Source: Arcticibacter tournemirensis (GTDB lineage: Bacteria > Bacteroidota > Bacteroidia > Sphingobacteriales > Sphingobacteriaceae). From it: a DNA stretch of 64,000 nucleotides. Shown here piece by piece: positions 10,658 through 20,347 of this stretch. The stretch spans positions 4,836,001 through 4,900,000 of the forward strand of contig NZ_VFPL01000001.1 in NCBI RefSeq assembly GCF_006716645.1. The letters run 5' to 3'. Position 1 is the stretch's first letter; the number at the start of each line of letters is the position of its first letter. Position numbers and translations under genes: made by a program. Below the pieces are notes generated by a model. The model saw nothing but the letters and a program-made list of their open reading frames with translations, was not told the origin of the DNA and made no database searches.

Positions 10658-12166
10658 ATGTTACACGATCCTAACCGCATATTTATTTTTGACACAACAC
10701 TCCGCGACGGAGAACAGGTACCCGGTTCTCAGCTCACAACTCCTGAGAAGATCATTATAGGTGAGGCACTTCAGTCGTTGGGCGTAGATATTATTGAAGC
10801 AGGATTCCCTATTTCCAGTCCTGGCGACTTCCAAAGCGTTATTGAGCTGTCAAAAATAATTCGCGAGCCTATCATCTGCGCACTGAGCCGTGCTAAAAAG
10901 GGAGATATAGACCTTGCAGCTGATGCATTGAAATATGCGAAACATCCACGTATACATACGGGCATCGGCGCCTCCGATATGCATATTAAGTATAAGTTTA
11001 ACAGCACAAGAGAGGAGATCCTTGAGCGGGCTGTAGAAGCTGTTAAATACGCAAAGAAGTTTGTTGAGGATATTGAGTTCTATGCAGAAGATGCTGGCAG
11101 GGCCGACAATGTATATCTGGCTCAAATGATCGAAGCCGTTATTGCGGCAGGTGCAACTGTAGTTAATATCCCGGATACCAATGGATATTGCCTGCCGGAA
11201 GAATATGGAGCGAAAATCCGTTTTCTGAAAGAAAATGTAAAAAATATTGATCAGGCCGTTATTTCAGTACATTGCCACAACGACCTCGGCCTGGCAACAG
11301 CAAACAGCATGGCCGGCCTTCAGAACGGAGCCCGCCAGGTTGAATGTACTATTAACGGAATAGGTGAACGTGCGGGAAATACTTCACTGGAAGAGGTAGT
11401 GATGATCCTCAAAACACACCGTTCACTGAACCTTCATAACAGCATAAACACAAAGCATTTATATAAATTAAGCGGAATGGTAAGCCGCATGATGCGCATG
11501 CCTGTACAGCCAAACAAGGCAATTATAGGAAAGAACGCATTTGCACATAGCTCGGGGATCCATCAGGATGGCGTACTTAAACACCGCGAGAATTATGAAA
11601 TAATAAACCCGGAGGACGTTGGGATCGATCAGTCTGAAATCATCCTGACGGCACGCAGCGGCAGGCATGCCCTGAAGCATCACCTTGAACGCCTGGGGTA
11701 TTCTGTAGATCGTATCGACCTGGATCATGCTTATGAGCGCTTTCTCGAAATGGCTGATAAGAAAAAAGAGATCAAAGATGATGACCTTCTTTTACTCATG
11801 GGCAACGGCAATGATACAAACTATAAAAACGGGGTAAAAATACAATCGCTGAAGGTAATCTGCGGCGAAGAAACCAGTCCCCAGGCAACGGTAAAACTAA
11901 GCTATAACGGAAATGAAGTTGAAGCGACAGCCTCTGGTAACGGCCCGGTTAGCGCCACGATTAAGGCGATCGAGAGCATACTGGGCAATCATGTGGAGAT
12001 TAAAGAATTTAATATCCATTCCATCGAAGGGGGAAGCGATGATGTTAGTAAGGTAGACATGAGGGTGATCCACGAAGAGAAATCATACATGGGCTACGGA
12101 TTCAGCACCGATATCGTGAGAGCTTCTGCGAATGCGTACCTCGATGCCCTGAATAAATTTGTATAG
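10658..12166 (+). CDS. leuA: 2-isopropylmalate synthase
   Basis: Condenses acetyl-CoA with 2-oxoisovalerate, the first committed step to leucine. It has 502 residues. The DRE-TIM barrel (residues about 8-275) shows [15 protein letters not shown], the metal-binding [13 protein letters not shown], and [15 protein letters not shown] linker subdomain with [18 protein letters not shown] follows, then the C-terminal LeuA dimer/regulatory domain (about 365-500) that normally gives leucine feedback inhibition. It starts a leuA-leuC-leuD run. A paralogue lies at 14354-15886; this copy is the canonical LeuA. Confidence 0.95.
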   Translation: MLHDPNRIFIFDTTLRDGEQVPGSQLTTPEKIIIGEALQSLGVDIIEAGFPISSPGDFQSVIELSKIIREPIICALSRAKKGDIDLAADALKYAKHPRIHTGIGASDMHIKYKFNSTREEILERAVEAVKYAKKFVEDIEFYAEDAGRADNVYLAQMIEAVIAAGATVVNIPDTNGYCLPEEYGAKIRFLKENVKNIDQAVISVHCHNDLGLATANSMAGLQNGARQVECTINGIGERAGNTSLEEVVMILKTHRSLNLHNSINTKHLYKLSGMVSRMMRMPVQPNKAIIGKNAFAHSSGIHQDGVLKHRENYEIINPEDVGIDQSEIILTARSGRHALKHHLERLGYSVDRIDLDHAYERFLEMADKKKEIKDDDLLLLMGNGNDTNYKNGVKIQSLKVICGEETSPQATVKLSYNGNEVEATASGNGPVSATIKAIESILGNHVEIKEFNIHSIEGGSDDVSKVDMRVIHEEKSYMGYGFSTDIVRASANAYLDALNKFV

Positions 12167-12223
12167 ATATATCTCTTCGAATGGAGAGACGTTAAAAGAA
12201 CAATATAATTTTGACTAAAGAAA

Positions 12224-13621
12224 ATGAGCAAGACATTATTTGACAAGGTGTGGGATGCGCATGTGGTACGTAGCATTGAAGGCGGCCCGGATGTGTTATT
12301 TATTGATCGCCATTTAATCCACGAGGTTACTAGTCCGGTAGCATTCCTGGGGTTAAAGACCCGGGGAATCCCTGTGCTATATCCGGAAAGAACTTTTGCA
12401 ACCGCAGATCACAATACACCAACAATCAATCAGCATCTTCCTGTTGCTGATCCGCTTTCAGCGAACCAACTGAAGGCGCTGGAGGAAAATGCCGGAGCTT
12501 ATGGAATCAGGCATTGGGGACTGGGTCACCAGAAAAATGGGATTGTACACGTTGTGGGACCGGAAAACGGCATAACCCAGCCAGGTGCAACCATCGTTTG
12601 CGGCGACTCGCATACATCAACTCATGGCGCTTTTGGAGCTATAGCCTTTGGTATCGGTACATCCGAAGTGGAAATGGTACTTTCTACACAGTGTATCATG
12701 CAGCCGAAGCCTAAAAAGATGCGGATCAACATTACAGGCAGTCTTAGCAAAGGAGTAACTCCAAAAGACGTGGCCCTGTTTATCATCTCAAAACTTACCA
12801 CATCCGGCGCTACAGGATATTTTGTAGAGTATGCCGGAGAAGTTTTCGAAAGCATGAGCATGGAAGGCCGCATGACGGTTTGTAACCTCAGTATTGAAAT
12901 GGGTGCACGCGGAGGTATGATCGCTCCCGACGAAACAACATTCAATTATATTAAAGGACGTGAATTCACTCCTAAAGGTGAAGCATGGGATAAAGCGATG
13001 GCTTACTGGCAGACGTTAAAGACTGACGCTGACGCTACTTTCGATAAAGAGTTTACATATGATGGGAGCAGCATTGAACCCATGATCACTTATGGTACCA
13101 ATCCGGGAATGGGCATGGGAATATCTAACAATATCCCAACGGCGCAGGAACTGGACGGTGGTGTAGCTACTTATGAGAAATCGTTAAACTACATGGGCTT
13201 CCATGAAGGAGAATCGATGATCGGAAAGAAAGTAGATTATGTGTTTGTTGGAAGCTGTACGAACGGCCGCATTGAAGATTTCAGAGCTTTTGCTTCTATC
13301 GTTAAAGGCAAGAAAAAAGCGGATGATGTTACGGTATGGCTCGTACCCGGTTCTCATGTAGTTGAAGCACAAATTAAAGAAGAAGGATTGCTTGATGTAT
13401 TAACAGAGGCTGGTTTTTCTTTACGTCAGCCTGGCTGCTCAGCATGTCTTGCGATGAACGACGATAAAGTCCCTGCCGGTAAATATGCGGTAAGTACCTC
13501 TAACAGGAACTTCGAAGGCCGCCAGGGCCCTGGTGCCAGAACCATGTTAGCAAGTCCCCTGGTTGCAGCTGCTGCTGCCGTTACGGGAGTGGTAACCGAT
13601 CCAAGAACGTTAATTCAATAA
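12224..13621 (+). CDS. leuC: 3-isopropylmalate dehydratase large subunit
   Basis: Large subunit of isopropylmalate isomerase, an aconitase-family [4Fe-4S] enzyme interconverting 2- and 3-isopropylmalate. It has 465 residues. It begins with the typical [15 protein letters not shown] and contains [28 protein letters not shown] with a cluster-region Cys, [12 protein letters not shown], and [11 protein letters not shown] with the CxxC cluster ligands. The small subunit leuD follows after 41 bases. The same enzyme could act on citramalate if the neighbouring LeuA paralogue makes it. Confidence 0.97.
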   Translation: MSKTLFDKVWDAHVVRSIEGGPDVLFIDRHLIHEVTSPVAFLGLKTRGIPVLYPERTFATADHNTPTINQHLPVADPLSANQLKALEENAGAYGIRHWGLGHQKNGIVHVVGPENGITQPGATIVCGDSHTSTHGAFGAIAFGIGTSEVEMVLSTQCIMQPKPKKMRINITGSLSKGVTPKDVALFIISKLTTSGATGYFVEYAGEVFESMSMEGRMTVCNLSIEMGARGGMIAPDETTFNYIKGREFTPKGEAWDKAMAYWQTLKTDADATFDKEFTYDGSSIEPMITYGTNPGMGMGISNNIPTAQELDGGVATYEKSLNYMGFHEGESMIGKKVDYVFVGSCTNGRIEDFRAFASIVKGKKKADDVTVWLVPGSHVVEAQIKEEGLLDVLTEAGFSLRQPGCSACLAMNDDKVPAGKYAVSTSNRNFEGRQGPGARTMLASPLVAAAAAVTGVVTDPRTLIQ

Positions 13622-13662
13622 AACTAATCACACGGGATTCAATTTACCCGCAAAGAAATAAT

Positions 13663-14259
13663 ATGGCTTACGATAAATTCACTGTATTAAAAAGTACCGC
13701 CGTTCCTCTTCCGATTGAGAATGTCGATACCGATCAGATCATCCCGGCCCGCTTCCTTAAAGCAACAGAACGCGTAGGGTTTGGAGATAATTTATTCCGC
13801 GACTGGAGATATAACCCCGACAATACTCCTAAAGCAGATTTCGTTCTAAATAACCCCGTCTACAGTGGTAAAATACTTGTCGGTGGCAAGAACTTCGGGT
13901 CAGGATCATCCAGAGAACATGCAGCATGGGCTATTTACGATTATGGCTTCAGATGCGTTGTTTCCAGTTTCTTCGCCGACATATTCCGCAACAATTGCTT
14001 GAATATTGGAGTGCTGCCGGTACAGGTTAGCGCAGAGTTCCTTGAAAAGATCTTCAATGCCATCTTCGCCAATCCGCAGACAGAACTGGAAATAAACCTA
14101 TCTGAGCAAACGATTACGCTTTTGGCTACCGGCGAAAGCGAGAGCTTCGACATCAGCAGTTATAAAAAGGATAATATGTCAAACGGTTTTGACGACATAG
14201 ACTATCTTCAGAATATAAAGGGAGAGATCCAGGAATTCGCTTCGAAACTACCATTCTAA
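13663..14259 (+). CDS. leuD: 3-isopropylmalate dehydratase small subunit
   Basis: Swivelling-domain small subunit that completes the LeuCD active site. It has 198 residues, the usual size. Conserved segments are VDTDQIIPARFLKAT near the N-terminus, NFGSGSSREHAAWA at about residues 78-91, and NNCLNIGVLPV. It directly follows leuC and is followed by a 12-bp hairpin with a short T run, which probably ends or attenuates the leuA-leuC-leuD transcript. Confidence 0.97.
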   Translation: MAYDKFTVLKSTAVPLPIENVDTDQIIPARFLKATERVGFGDNLFRDWRYNPDNTPKADFVLNNPVYSGKILVGGKNFGSGSSREHAAWAIYDYGFRCVVSSFFADIFRNNCLNIGVLPVQVSAEFLEKIFNAIFANPQTELEINLSEQTITLLATGESESFDISSYKKDNMSNGFDDIDYLQNIKGEIQEFASKLPF

Positions 14260-14290
14260 TAAGAATGATGCTATAAGTCCTCGTTTAACG

Positions 14291-14324
14291 AAAGGCGTTT
14301 CAACCCATTAATGAAACGCCTTTT
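14291..14324 (+). terminator. Terminator-like hairpin between leuD and the LeuA paralogue
   Basis: A 12-bp perfect stem (AAAGGCGTTTCA against TGAAACGCCTTT) with a 9-base loop, ending in TTTT. The short U-tract suggests a partial terminator or attenuator placed 31 bases after leuD and 30 bases before the next start. Confidence 0.75.
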
Positions 14325-14353
14325 ACTTAAAAGGACAGCAAAGGAAATAAGCA

Positions 14354-15886
14354 ATGAGCAAGCTAAACGCCGAAAAAAGAAAAATTGAGATAATGGATAC
14401 CACACTCCGCGATGGTGAACAAACATCGGGAGTATCGTTTTCTATTTCAGAAAAACTAACCATTACACAATTACTCCTTGACGAGCTCAGGGTAGACCGC
14501 GTAGAAGTTGCGTCCGCCCGTGTTTCTGACGGCGAGTTCGGAGCAGTTAAAGCCATAACAGACTGGGCAGAAAAAAACGGATACATAAACGCGATAGAGG
14601 TATTATCTTTTGTAGATAACGGCGTTTCTATTGAATGGATGGAAAAAGCAGGTGTCAGAGTACAGAACCTGTTAACGAAAGGCTCACTGAACCATTTAAC
14701 CCATCAGTTAAAAAAAACGCCCGAACAGCACTTCGCCGAAATCGCCACGGTTATACAATCTGCCAAAAGTAAGGGGATCGATACAAACATCTATCTCGAG
14801 GACTGGAGTAACGGGATGAGGCATTCGCCTGATTATACCTGGCAGTACCTGGAATTTCTGTCGACTCAACCGGTAAAGAGGATCATGCTGCCTGATACGC
14901 TGGGCGTGCTTACACCATCAGAGACGTCTCAATTTATATCGGCAATCAGGACTAAATTTCCGCAGCTTCACTTTGACTTCCATGCTCATAACGACTACGA
15001 CCTTGCTACATCAAATGTGCTTGAAGCGGTTAAAGCCGGTATAAACGGGCTGCATTTAACCGTGAACGGCATGGGCGAAAGAGCAGGAAATGCTCCTATG
15101 GCGAGTGTAGTTGCCGTTATTAACGACTTTCTTCCTGAAGCTGAAATTGCCTTAAAAGAGTCGTCAATTTACAAAGTAAGTAAACTGGTTGAAACGTTTT
15201 CGGGCGTGAGAATTCCGACTAACAAACCCATTGTTGGAGAGAACGTGTTCACTCAAACGGCGGGGATTCATGCGGACGGTGATAACAAGAGTAACCTCTA
15301 TTGCAACGCCCTGCTCCCTGAACGCTTTGGACGAAAACGGAAATATGCACTTGGCAAGACTTCAGGCAAGGCGAACATTGAAAAGAACCTCCAGGAGCTG
15401 GGCCTGAAGTTAAACAATGAGGACCTGAAGAAAGTGACTCAGCGCGTTATCGAGCTGGGCGATAAAAAGGAGGCTGTAACAACAGAAGATCTTCCTTATA
15501 TTATTTCCGATGTTTTGAACAGCAAGCTCTACGAAGAAAAAGTGATCGTAGAATCTTATGTTCTTACGCATTCAAAGGGACTGAGGCCTTCAGCCACTCT
15601 TGCTGTGTGTATCAACGGAAAACTTTTTGAAGAGCATGCGCAGGGCGACGGTCAGTTCGATGCATTTATGAACGCCCTGACGAAGGTTTACTCCCGCATA
15701 AACATGAAACTGCCTAAATTAGTGGATTATGCAGTAAGAATAGCTCCCGGCAGTAACTCCGACGCGTTATGCGAGACGATAATAACCTGGGAAACGAACA
15801 ATAAAACCTTTATTACCCGCGGGCTTGACTCTGATCAGACAGTCTGCGCGATTAAGGCAACTCAGAAAATGTTAAATATTATATAG
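14354..15886 (+). CDS. LeuA paralogue: citramalate synthase or second 2-isopropylmalate synthase
   Basis: A second DRE-TIM acyltransferase of 510 residues. It has [17 protein letters not shown], the metal-binding HAHNDYDLATSN, LTVNGMGERAGNAPMASV and the subdomain motif TAGIHADGDNKSN, with a C-terminal LeuA dimer domain (about 385-510). It differs from the leuA product in substrate-loop positions, so it may use another keto acid. Pyruvate is the obvious candidate: (R)-citramalate can be processed by LeuCD and LeuB to 2-oxobutyrate for isoleucine. A second isopropylmalate synthase is the alternative. The family is certain; the substrate is inference. It is 15 bases before leuB. Confidence 0.8.
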   Translation: MSKLNAEKRKIEIMDTTLRDGEQTSGVSFSISEKLTITQLLLDELRVDRVEVASARVSDGEFGAVKAITDWAEKNGYINAIEVLSFVDNGVSIEWMEKAGVRVQNLLTKGSLNHLTHQLKKTPEQHFAEIATVIQSAKSKGIDTNIYLEDWSNGMRHSPDYTWQYLEFLSTQPVKRIMLPDTLGVLTPSETSQFISAIRTKFPQLHFDFHAHNDYDLATSNVLEAVKAGINGLHLTVNGMGERAGNAPMASVVAVINDFLPEAEIALKESSIYKVSKLVETFSGVRIPTNKPIVGENVFTQTAGIHADGDNKSNLYCNALLPERFGRKRKYALGKTSGKANIEKNLQELGLKLNNEDLKKVTQRVIELGDKKEAVTTEDLPYIISDVLNSKLYEEKVIVESYVLTHSKGLRPSATLAVCINGKLFEEHAQGDGQFDAFMNALTKVYSRINMKLPKLVDYAVRIAPGSNSDALCETIITWETNNKTFITRGLDSDQTVCAIKATQKMLNII

Positions 15887-15901
15887 AAATAAACCAACAC
15901 A

Positions 15902-16963
15902 ATGAAACTAAACATAGCCCTTTTAGCAGGAGATGGAATAGGGCCTGAAGTAATAGACCAGGCAGTTAAAGTAGTAAATGCAGTTGCTGTAAAGTTTAAT
16001 CACGAAGTAAACTGGACTTCTGCTTTAACCGGAGCAGCAGCCATTGATGCAGTTGGCGAGCCTTATCCTGATGAAACCCATGAAGTATGTATGGCCGCCG
16101 ACGCCGTTTTATTTGGTGCCATTGGCCACCCCCGCTTCGACAACGACCCTAAGGCTACAGTACGTCCCGAGCAGGGGCTGCTTAAAATGCGTAAAAAACT
16201 GGGCCTCTATGCTAATGTTCGCCCGACCTTTACATTTCCATCGTTAATCGACAATTCTCCTTTAAAGAGAGAGCGGATTGAAGGCACCGACTTAATCATC
16301 CTCCGTGAGTTAACCGGAGGTATTTACTTCGGCGAGAGAGGAAGAAAAGATGATGGCAACACGGCCTTTGATACATGCACATATACACGTGAAGAAATAC
16401 AACGGCTTGCAAAGCTCGGCTTTGAACTTGCCATGACTCGCGGAAAGAAACTGTGCTGCGTAGATAAAGCCAACGTCCTTGAAAGTTCACGCCTGTGGAG
16501 GGAAACCGTACAGGACATGGAAAAGGATTTTCCCGAAGTTGAAGTAAGTTACGAATTTGTGGATGCAGTAGCTATGCGACTGGTTCAATGGCCGAAATCA
16601 TACGACGTGATTATCACAGAGAACCTCTTTGGCGATATCCTTACAGATGAAGCTTCTGTAATTTCAGGATCTATGGGATTAATGCCTTCTGCATCTGTCG
16701 GCATCCACACCTCTCTTTACGAGCCGATCCATGGATCATATCCGCAGGCTGCAGGTAAAGATATCGCTAATCCGCTGGCAACGGTATTATCGGCGGCAAT
16801 GATGTTTGAAGATGCATTTGGCTTAAAAGAAGAAGCAGAACTCATCCGGACAGTAGTTAACAAGTCGCTCACCGAGGGGATCGTAACAGAAGACCTTGCC
16901 GGAAAAGACAACAAAGCCTACAAAACCAGCGAAGTCGGCGACTGGCTGGCAAAAAACATATAA
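15902..16963 (+). CDS. leuB: 3-isopropylmalate dehydrogenase
   Basis: NAD-dependent oxidative decarboxylation of 3-isopropylmalate to 2-oxoisocaproate. It has 353 residues. It begins with IALLAGDGIGPEV, has the substrate-contacting RPEQGLLKMRKKLGLYANVR, the RELTGGIYFGERG signature, the catalytic Lys in CCVDKANVLESSRLWR, the Asp metal ligands in ITENLFGDILTDEAS, and the NAD-binding EPIHGSYPQAAGKDIANP. It closes the leu run, followed by a strong terminator, and could also oxidise methylmalate in the citramalate route. Confidence 0.97.
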   Translation: MKLNIALLAGDGIGPEVIDQAVKVVNAVAVKFNHEVNWTSALTGAAAIDAVGEPYPDETHEVCMAADAVLFGAIGHPRFDNDPKATVRPEQGLLKMRKKLGLYANVRPTFTFPSLIDNSPLKRERIEGTDLIILRELTGGIYFGERGRKDDGNTAFDTCTYTREEIQRLAKLGFELAMTRGKKLCCVDKANVLESSRLWRETVQDMEKDFPEVEVSYEFVDAVAMRLVQWPKSYDVIITENLFGDILTDEASVISGSMGLMPSASVGIHTSLYEPIHGSYPQAAGKDIANPLATVLSAAMMFEDAFGLKEEAELIRTVVNKSLTEGIVTEDLAGKDNKAYKTSEVGDWLAKNI

Positions 16964-16984
16964 GGATTTACCAATTGCCTCCTC

Positions 16985-17017
16985 TCCCCCTTGCTGTTTA
17001 GGTAAGGGGGAATTTTT
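16985..17017 (+). terminator. Rho-independent terminator after leuB
   Basis: A stem of about 10 bp (TCCCCCTTGC against GTAAGGGGGA, with one G-U pair) with a 7-base loop, followed by TTTTT, 21 bases after the leuB stop. It ends the ilv-leu transcription unit. Confidence 0.9.
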
Positions 17018-17033
17018 GTGTTATGGCAGTTGG

Positions 17034-17600
17034 TTACTTTGAGTTCCCTTCTTTCTCTCCACCAATCCGGTAGCCGATGGCTTTCCTGGGCTCTGCCGGT
17101 TGTTCTTTTTTTTCCAGCAGTTCGTCCAGATACTGAAAGACGATCTCCATATTCTTGTCCTGATTGTTCAGTCTATTTTTGATGTATTCGATTTCCAGTT
17201 TGAGTGCTGTATTCCCTGAAAGCATTTCCCTTAGTTTTACAAACACATCAATGATCTTAAAGCTTACTTCTATCGCCCGCGCACTTTTTAGAACATTGGA
17301 CAGTTGCAACACGCCATGTTCTGTAAACACCATAGGTAAGTAGCGGCTTCCGCCCCGCCCCTCTTTTGAGGTCGCATTTTGCGACCTCAAAGTTGCAAAC
17401 TCCCGTTCGGTCAGTTCAAACATATAAGGAGGAGGAAAGCGGTCCTGATTACGTTTTACCTGTTCTTTCAGACGTTTTGTCTCTACTCCGTAAAGCTCCG
17501 CAAGGTCCCGGTCCAGCATGACCTTCTGTCCCCTGATTTGGTAGATCTTACTAATCACTACTTCATCGGGTACTACCTGCATATTTTGTTGCCCGTTCAT
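17034..17600 (-). CDS. ORF6N domain protein
   Basis: An ORF6N-domain (KilA-N/Bro-related) DNA-binding-type protein of 188 residues. The domain covers about residues 12-100 with VISKIYQIRGQKVMLDRDLAELYGV, KRLKEQVKRNQDRFPPPYMFEL (two conserved motifs) and MVFTEHGVLQLSNVLKS. A coiled-coil region near 120-165 is followed by a basic, Pro/Glu-rich tail. These proteins are frequent on phages and mobile islands but also occur singly in Bacteroidota chromosomes; the target is unknown. It lies on the opposite strand inside the branched-chain amino acid cluster, between leuB and ilvA, suggesting later insertion. Confidence 0.85.
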   Translation of the reverse strand: MNGQQNMQVVPDEVVISKIYQIRGQKVMLDRDLAELYGVETKRLKEQVKRNQDRFPPPYMFELTEREFATLRSQNATSKEGRGGSRYLPMVFTEHGVLQLSNVLKSARAIEVSFKIIDVFVKLREMLSGNTALKLEIEYIKNRLNNQDKNMEIVFQYLDELLEKKEQPAEPRKAIGYRIGGEKEGNSK

Positions 17601-17767
17601 TGATGATCTTTGTTTTCAACGTTCCAATATAGTCGGCCGCAAGCCCGTCAATTCTGCAATGCTGACTTAAGTTCACGTACACTACAATGAGATTTAAAGT
17701 TACTATTCTTTTCATTCGGCGGATGGACTTCTTCAATAAAAAGCCTGGCAGAAGGACTGCCAACTTA

Positions 17768-17798
17768 TTGTAACTATCTGTAATGATCCCTACCTTCG
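17768..17798 (+). promoter_or_regulatory. Candidate ilvA promoter (TTG-N20-TACCTTCG)
   Basis: TTG at 17768-17770, exactly 20 bases, then TACCTTCG at 17791-17798. The predicted transcription start near 17805 lies downstream of the in-frame ATG at 17783, so translation must begin at the ATG at 17819. The -7 box resembles that proposed for ilvD (TACCTTGA). Confidence 0.6.
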
Positions 17799-17818
17799 CA
17801 CTCAATGAAATTCTGAAG

Positions 17819-19066
17819 ATGACTAGTTATCTCTATGATCCCGATCCTGTAAAAGCGCTGGAACGCCTAAAGCCGGTTATCAAGCGTACGCCTTTGATAT
17901 ACAATACCCGCCTTTCTGAAAAATATGGATGCCAGCTATTCCTCAAGCGCGAGGATCTTCAGGCTGTAAGGTCGTACAAATTGCGCGGAGCGTATAACAT
18001 GATCTGCCAGCTAAGCGCTGAGCAGCTTGCCAAAGGCGTTGTATGTGCGAGCGCAGGGAATCATGCCCAAGGCGTGGCTTTCTCGTGCAGGGAGTTAAAT
18101 ACGCGGGGGGTGATTTTCATGCCCGAAATAACTCCTAAGCAGAAAATTGACCAGACCAGGATGTTTGGTAATGGGATGATTGAGATCATATTGGTTGGTG
18201 ATACTTTTGACGATTGTCTTAAGGAAGCGCTGGCCTATACCGACGAGAATAAAATGACTTTCGTACCGCCATTTGATAATTACAATATTATCGAAGGACA
18301 GGGTACAGTGGCGGTAGAAATTCTGGAAGATCTGCCAGATACCGATATCGTGATTATACCTGTGGGCGGTGGTGGCTTAGCTGCGGGCGCTGGCAGCTAC
18401 CTCAAGCAGGTAAACCCCTCTATCCGGGTGTTAGGTGTTGAACCTGAAGGCGCACCTTCCATGTTTAGAGCCTTTGAAGCCGGAGGTCCCGAAACACTGC
18501 AGTCCATCAATCGCTTTGTCGACGGAGCATCTGTAAAGCGGGTTGGTGAGCTTACTTATCCCATCTGCAGAAATGTTCTCGACCAGATAATCCTTGTTCC
18601 CGAAGGAAAGGTTTGTACTACTATATTGAGACTCTATAATGAGGAAGCTATTGTTGCTGAACCGGCGGGGGCATTATCTGTTGCGGCCCTTGATCTTTGT
18701 GCTGATCAGATAAAGGGGAAGAATGTAGTGTGCATCCTGAGCGGAGGCAATAATGACATCGAACGGATGCAGGAGATTAAGGAACTTTCGCTGTTATACG
18801 AAGGACTCAAACACTATTTTCTGATCCGCTTTCCGCAGCGTCCGGGAGCTTTAAAAAGGTTCGTTAACAATGTACTCGGCCCCGGCGACGACATTACCCG
18901 TTTTGAGTTTATTAAGAAAACAGAGCGCGAAAGCGGCCCGGCCCTTGTTGGTATAGAACTTAAGTCGGCCGAGGACTATGCTGCCCTGATCCAAAGGATG
19001 GAAGCTCATCGGTTTGACTATAAGGCTATCAACCGCGATCAGACATTGTTTGAGTATTTGGTGTGA
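17819..19066 (+). CDS. ilvA: Threonine dehydratase (biosynthetic)
   Basis: PLP-dependent deamination of threonine to 2-oxobutyrate, the entry to isoleucine. From the ATG at 17819 the protein has 415 residues. The PLP lysine is K54 in VRSYKLRGAYN, with SAGNHAQGVAFS and the phosphate-binding loop VGGGGLAAG. The C-terminal regulatory ACT-like domain (about 335-415) begins HYFLIRFPQRPGALKRF. I reject the ATG 12 codons upstream because it precedes the promoter's predicted start. ilvA is a separate unit after the ORF6N gene; together with the CimA-like gene it would give two possible sources of 2-oxobutyrate. Confidence 0.95.
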   Translation: MTSYLYDPDPVKALERLKPVIKRTPLIYNTRLSEKYGCQLFLKREDLQAVRSYKLRGAYNMICQLSAEQLAKGVVCASAGNHAQGVAFSCRELNTRGVIFMPEITPKQKIDQTRMFGNGMIEIILVGDTFDDCLKEALAYTDENKMTFVPPFDNYNIIEGQGTVAVEILEDLPDTDIVIIPVGGGGLAAGAGSYLKQVNPSIRVLGVEPEGAPSMFRAFEAGGPETLQSINRFVDGASVKRVGELTYPICRNVLDQIILVPEGKVCTTILRLYNEEAIVAEPAGALSVAALDLCADQIKGKNVVCILSGGNNDIERMQEIKELSLLYEGLKHYFLIRFPQRPGALKRFVNNVLGPGDDITRFEFIKKTERESGPALVGIELKSAEDYAALIQRMEAHRFDYKAINRDQTLFEYLV

Positions 19067-19074
19067 CGCTTCGC

Positions 19075-19250
19075 TTAGTAGCAAGTAGATAGTATCAGGT
19101 ATTAAGACTGGTTTCCTATATTATTAACTGAAAGAAAAGGATTGGCAAATGCTCTCCTATTTAAGGCTGACGGCATATTGCCTGAAGCCAGCCCCATATC
19201 TTGATACCTGATACTGGTTACTTGATACTAGTTGCTTGATACTAACTTCA
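19075..19250. repeat. Paired inverted quasi-repeat arrays (GTATCAAG family) around a unique core, after ilvA
   Basis: The left array (AGTAGCAAGTAGATAGTATC...) and right array (TTGATACCTGATACTGG..., ACTTGATACTAGTTGCTTG...) are in inverted orientation. The arms 19092-19107 and 19199-19214 pair at 15 of 16 positions and enclose about 91 bases of unique sequence. It fills the convergent gap between ilvA and the ABC ATPase gene. Confidence 0.8.
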
Positions 19251-19254
19251 AACT

Positions 19255-20247
19255 TCAAAACTCCACAAACCTGTCGATACTAACACCAACCTCCTGCCCT
19301 TTTACATAGCGGAAATTTCCGGTATTGATTGCCCTTAATTTCACGCCGTTTCGTTCTAACAGAACTTCTTCATAGAAGCCCTTAAAGAAGCAGTCCTTCA
19401 CGGTGAAAGTCAGCGAGTCATCGTTCCTATTTAACCTTACCCACTCTGCATATACGGCAACCGTATCCTTCCCTGTGTATATGTCTAATTCCCGGGCATC
19501 TTCAGAAGAGAGTACATTGCAGTTTGAAAGCAGCTGGGCAGTATATAAACATCCCGGCGCATTGTATAGGTCAGACGGGGCGCCTTCTTCGAGTACTTCT
19601 CCATCTTTAAGGACAATCATCTTGTCGGCAAGTGACAGTCCGTCGAGAGGGTCGTGTGATACGAGTATTGCAGTGATCCCCAGGTACCGCGACATCCGTT
19701 TAATATCGGCACGCAGTTCGTTTTTCAGTATGGAGTCAACCTGACTAAAGGGCTCGTCAAGCAATAATACTTCAGGACCAGTAATAATGGCTCTTGCTAT
19801 TGCTACTCTTTGCTGCTCTCCTCCACTCAGATCAACTGCGCGCTTCTGTGCCAGATGGTCAATTTTGAGAAATTCCATCACCTCGAAGGTCTTCTGCTGC
19901 TTTTCTTTGAGATTCGTATTAGAAAGCAAGCCGGCAATATTATCGTAAACCCGAGCGTAGATATTTAAATTAAAATCCTGGGCCACGGTTTTCATTGCAT
20001 CGTGTCCGGGGATTAACCGGCTTTCGGGGCCCATAACAGGCCCGTTCTTATATAATACAACCCCACTATCCGGACTCATTAATCCCGAAATAAGTTTCAG
20101 CAGCGTGCTCTTCCCACTTCCGCTCTCACCCGATATCACTGTTACCAGGCCCTCCGGAATGGAAAGGCTTACGGATTGCACTCCCGCCAGTGGATTATTC
20201 TGATATATTTTACTTACTTCCTGTAGTTCTATAATAGCGTTATTCAT
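19255..20247 (-). CDS. ABC transporter ATP-binding protein with TOBE-like C-terminus
   Basis: ATPase of an importer-type ABC transporter, 330 residues from the ATG at 20247. The Walker A motif is GESGSGKST, the Q-loop region is near TVAQDFNLN, the signature is LSGGEQQRVAIARA, Walker B is VLLLDEPFSQVD, and the H-loop is in LVSHDP. The C-terminal 90 residues (about 240-330) are beta-rich and resemble a TOBE domain, as in the PotA/CysA/ModC group. No permease or binding-protein gene is adjacent, so it is an orphan and the substrate is unknown. The frame is open upstream to 20301, but that would run through the preceding terminator. Confidence 0.9.
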   Translation of the reverse strand: MNNAIIELQEVSKIYQNNPLAGVQSVSLSIPEGLVTVISGESGSGKSTLLKLISGLMSPDSGVVLYKNGPVMGPESRLIPGHDAMKTVAQDFNLNIYARVYDNIAGLLSNTNLKEKQQKTFEVMEFLKIDHLAQKRAVDLSGGEQQRVAIARAIITGPEVLLLDEPFSQVDSILKNELRADIKRMSRYLGITAILVSHDPLDGLSLADKMIVLKDGEVLEEGAPSDLYNAPGCLYTAQLLSNCNVLSSEDARELDIYTGKDTVAVYAEWVRLNRNDDSLTFTVKDCFFKGFYEEVLLERNGVKLRAINTGNFRYVKGQEVGVSIDRFVEF

Positions 20248-20285
20248 TGGATGGGATTGGCGAATGGCATCATACGCAAATAAAC

Positions 20286-20324
20286 AAAAAAATCCCTGCA
20301 ATTCCGGGACCGGAAAAACAGGGA
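20286..20324 (-). terminator. Rho-independent terminator of the ECF/outer-membrane operon
   Basis: On the minus strand TCCCTG pairs with CAGGGA around an inner TTCCG/CGGAA stem, followed by seven T. It lies 24 bases after the stop of the outer-membrane protein gene. Confidence 0.75.
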
Positions 20325-20347
20325 AAGGTTAACCAATTGTATGTGTT

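Noticed and set aside
17783-17818. Earlier ATG for ilvA
   Set aside because: It lies within the promoter, before the -7 box TACCTTCG at 17791-17798, so it would not be in the message.
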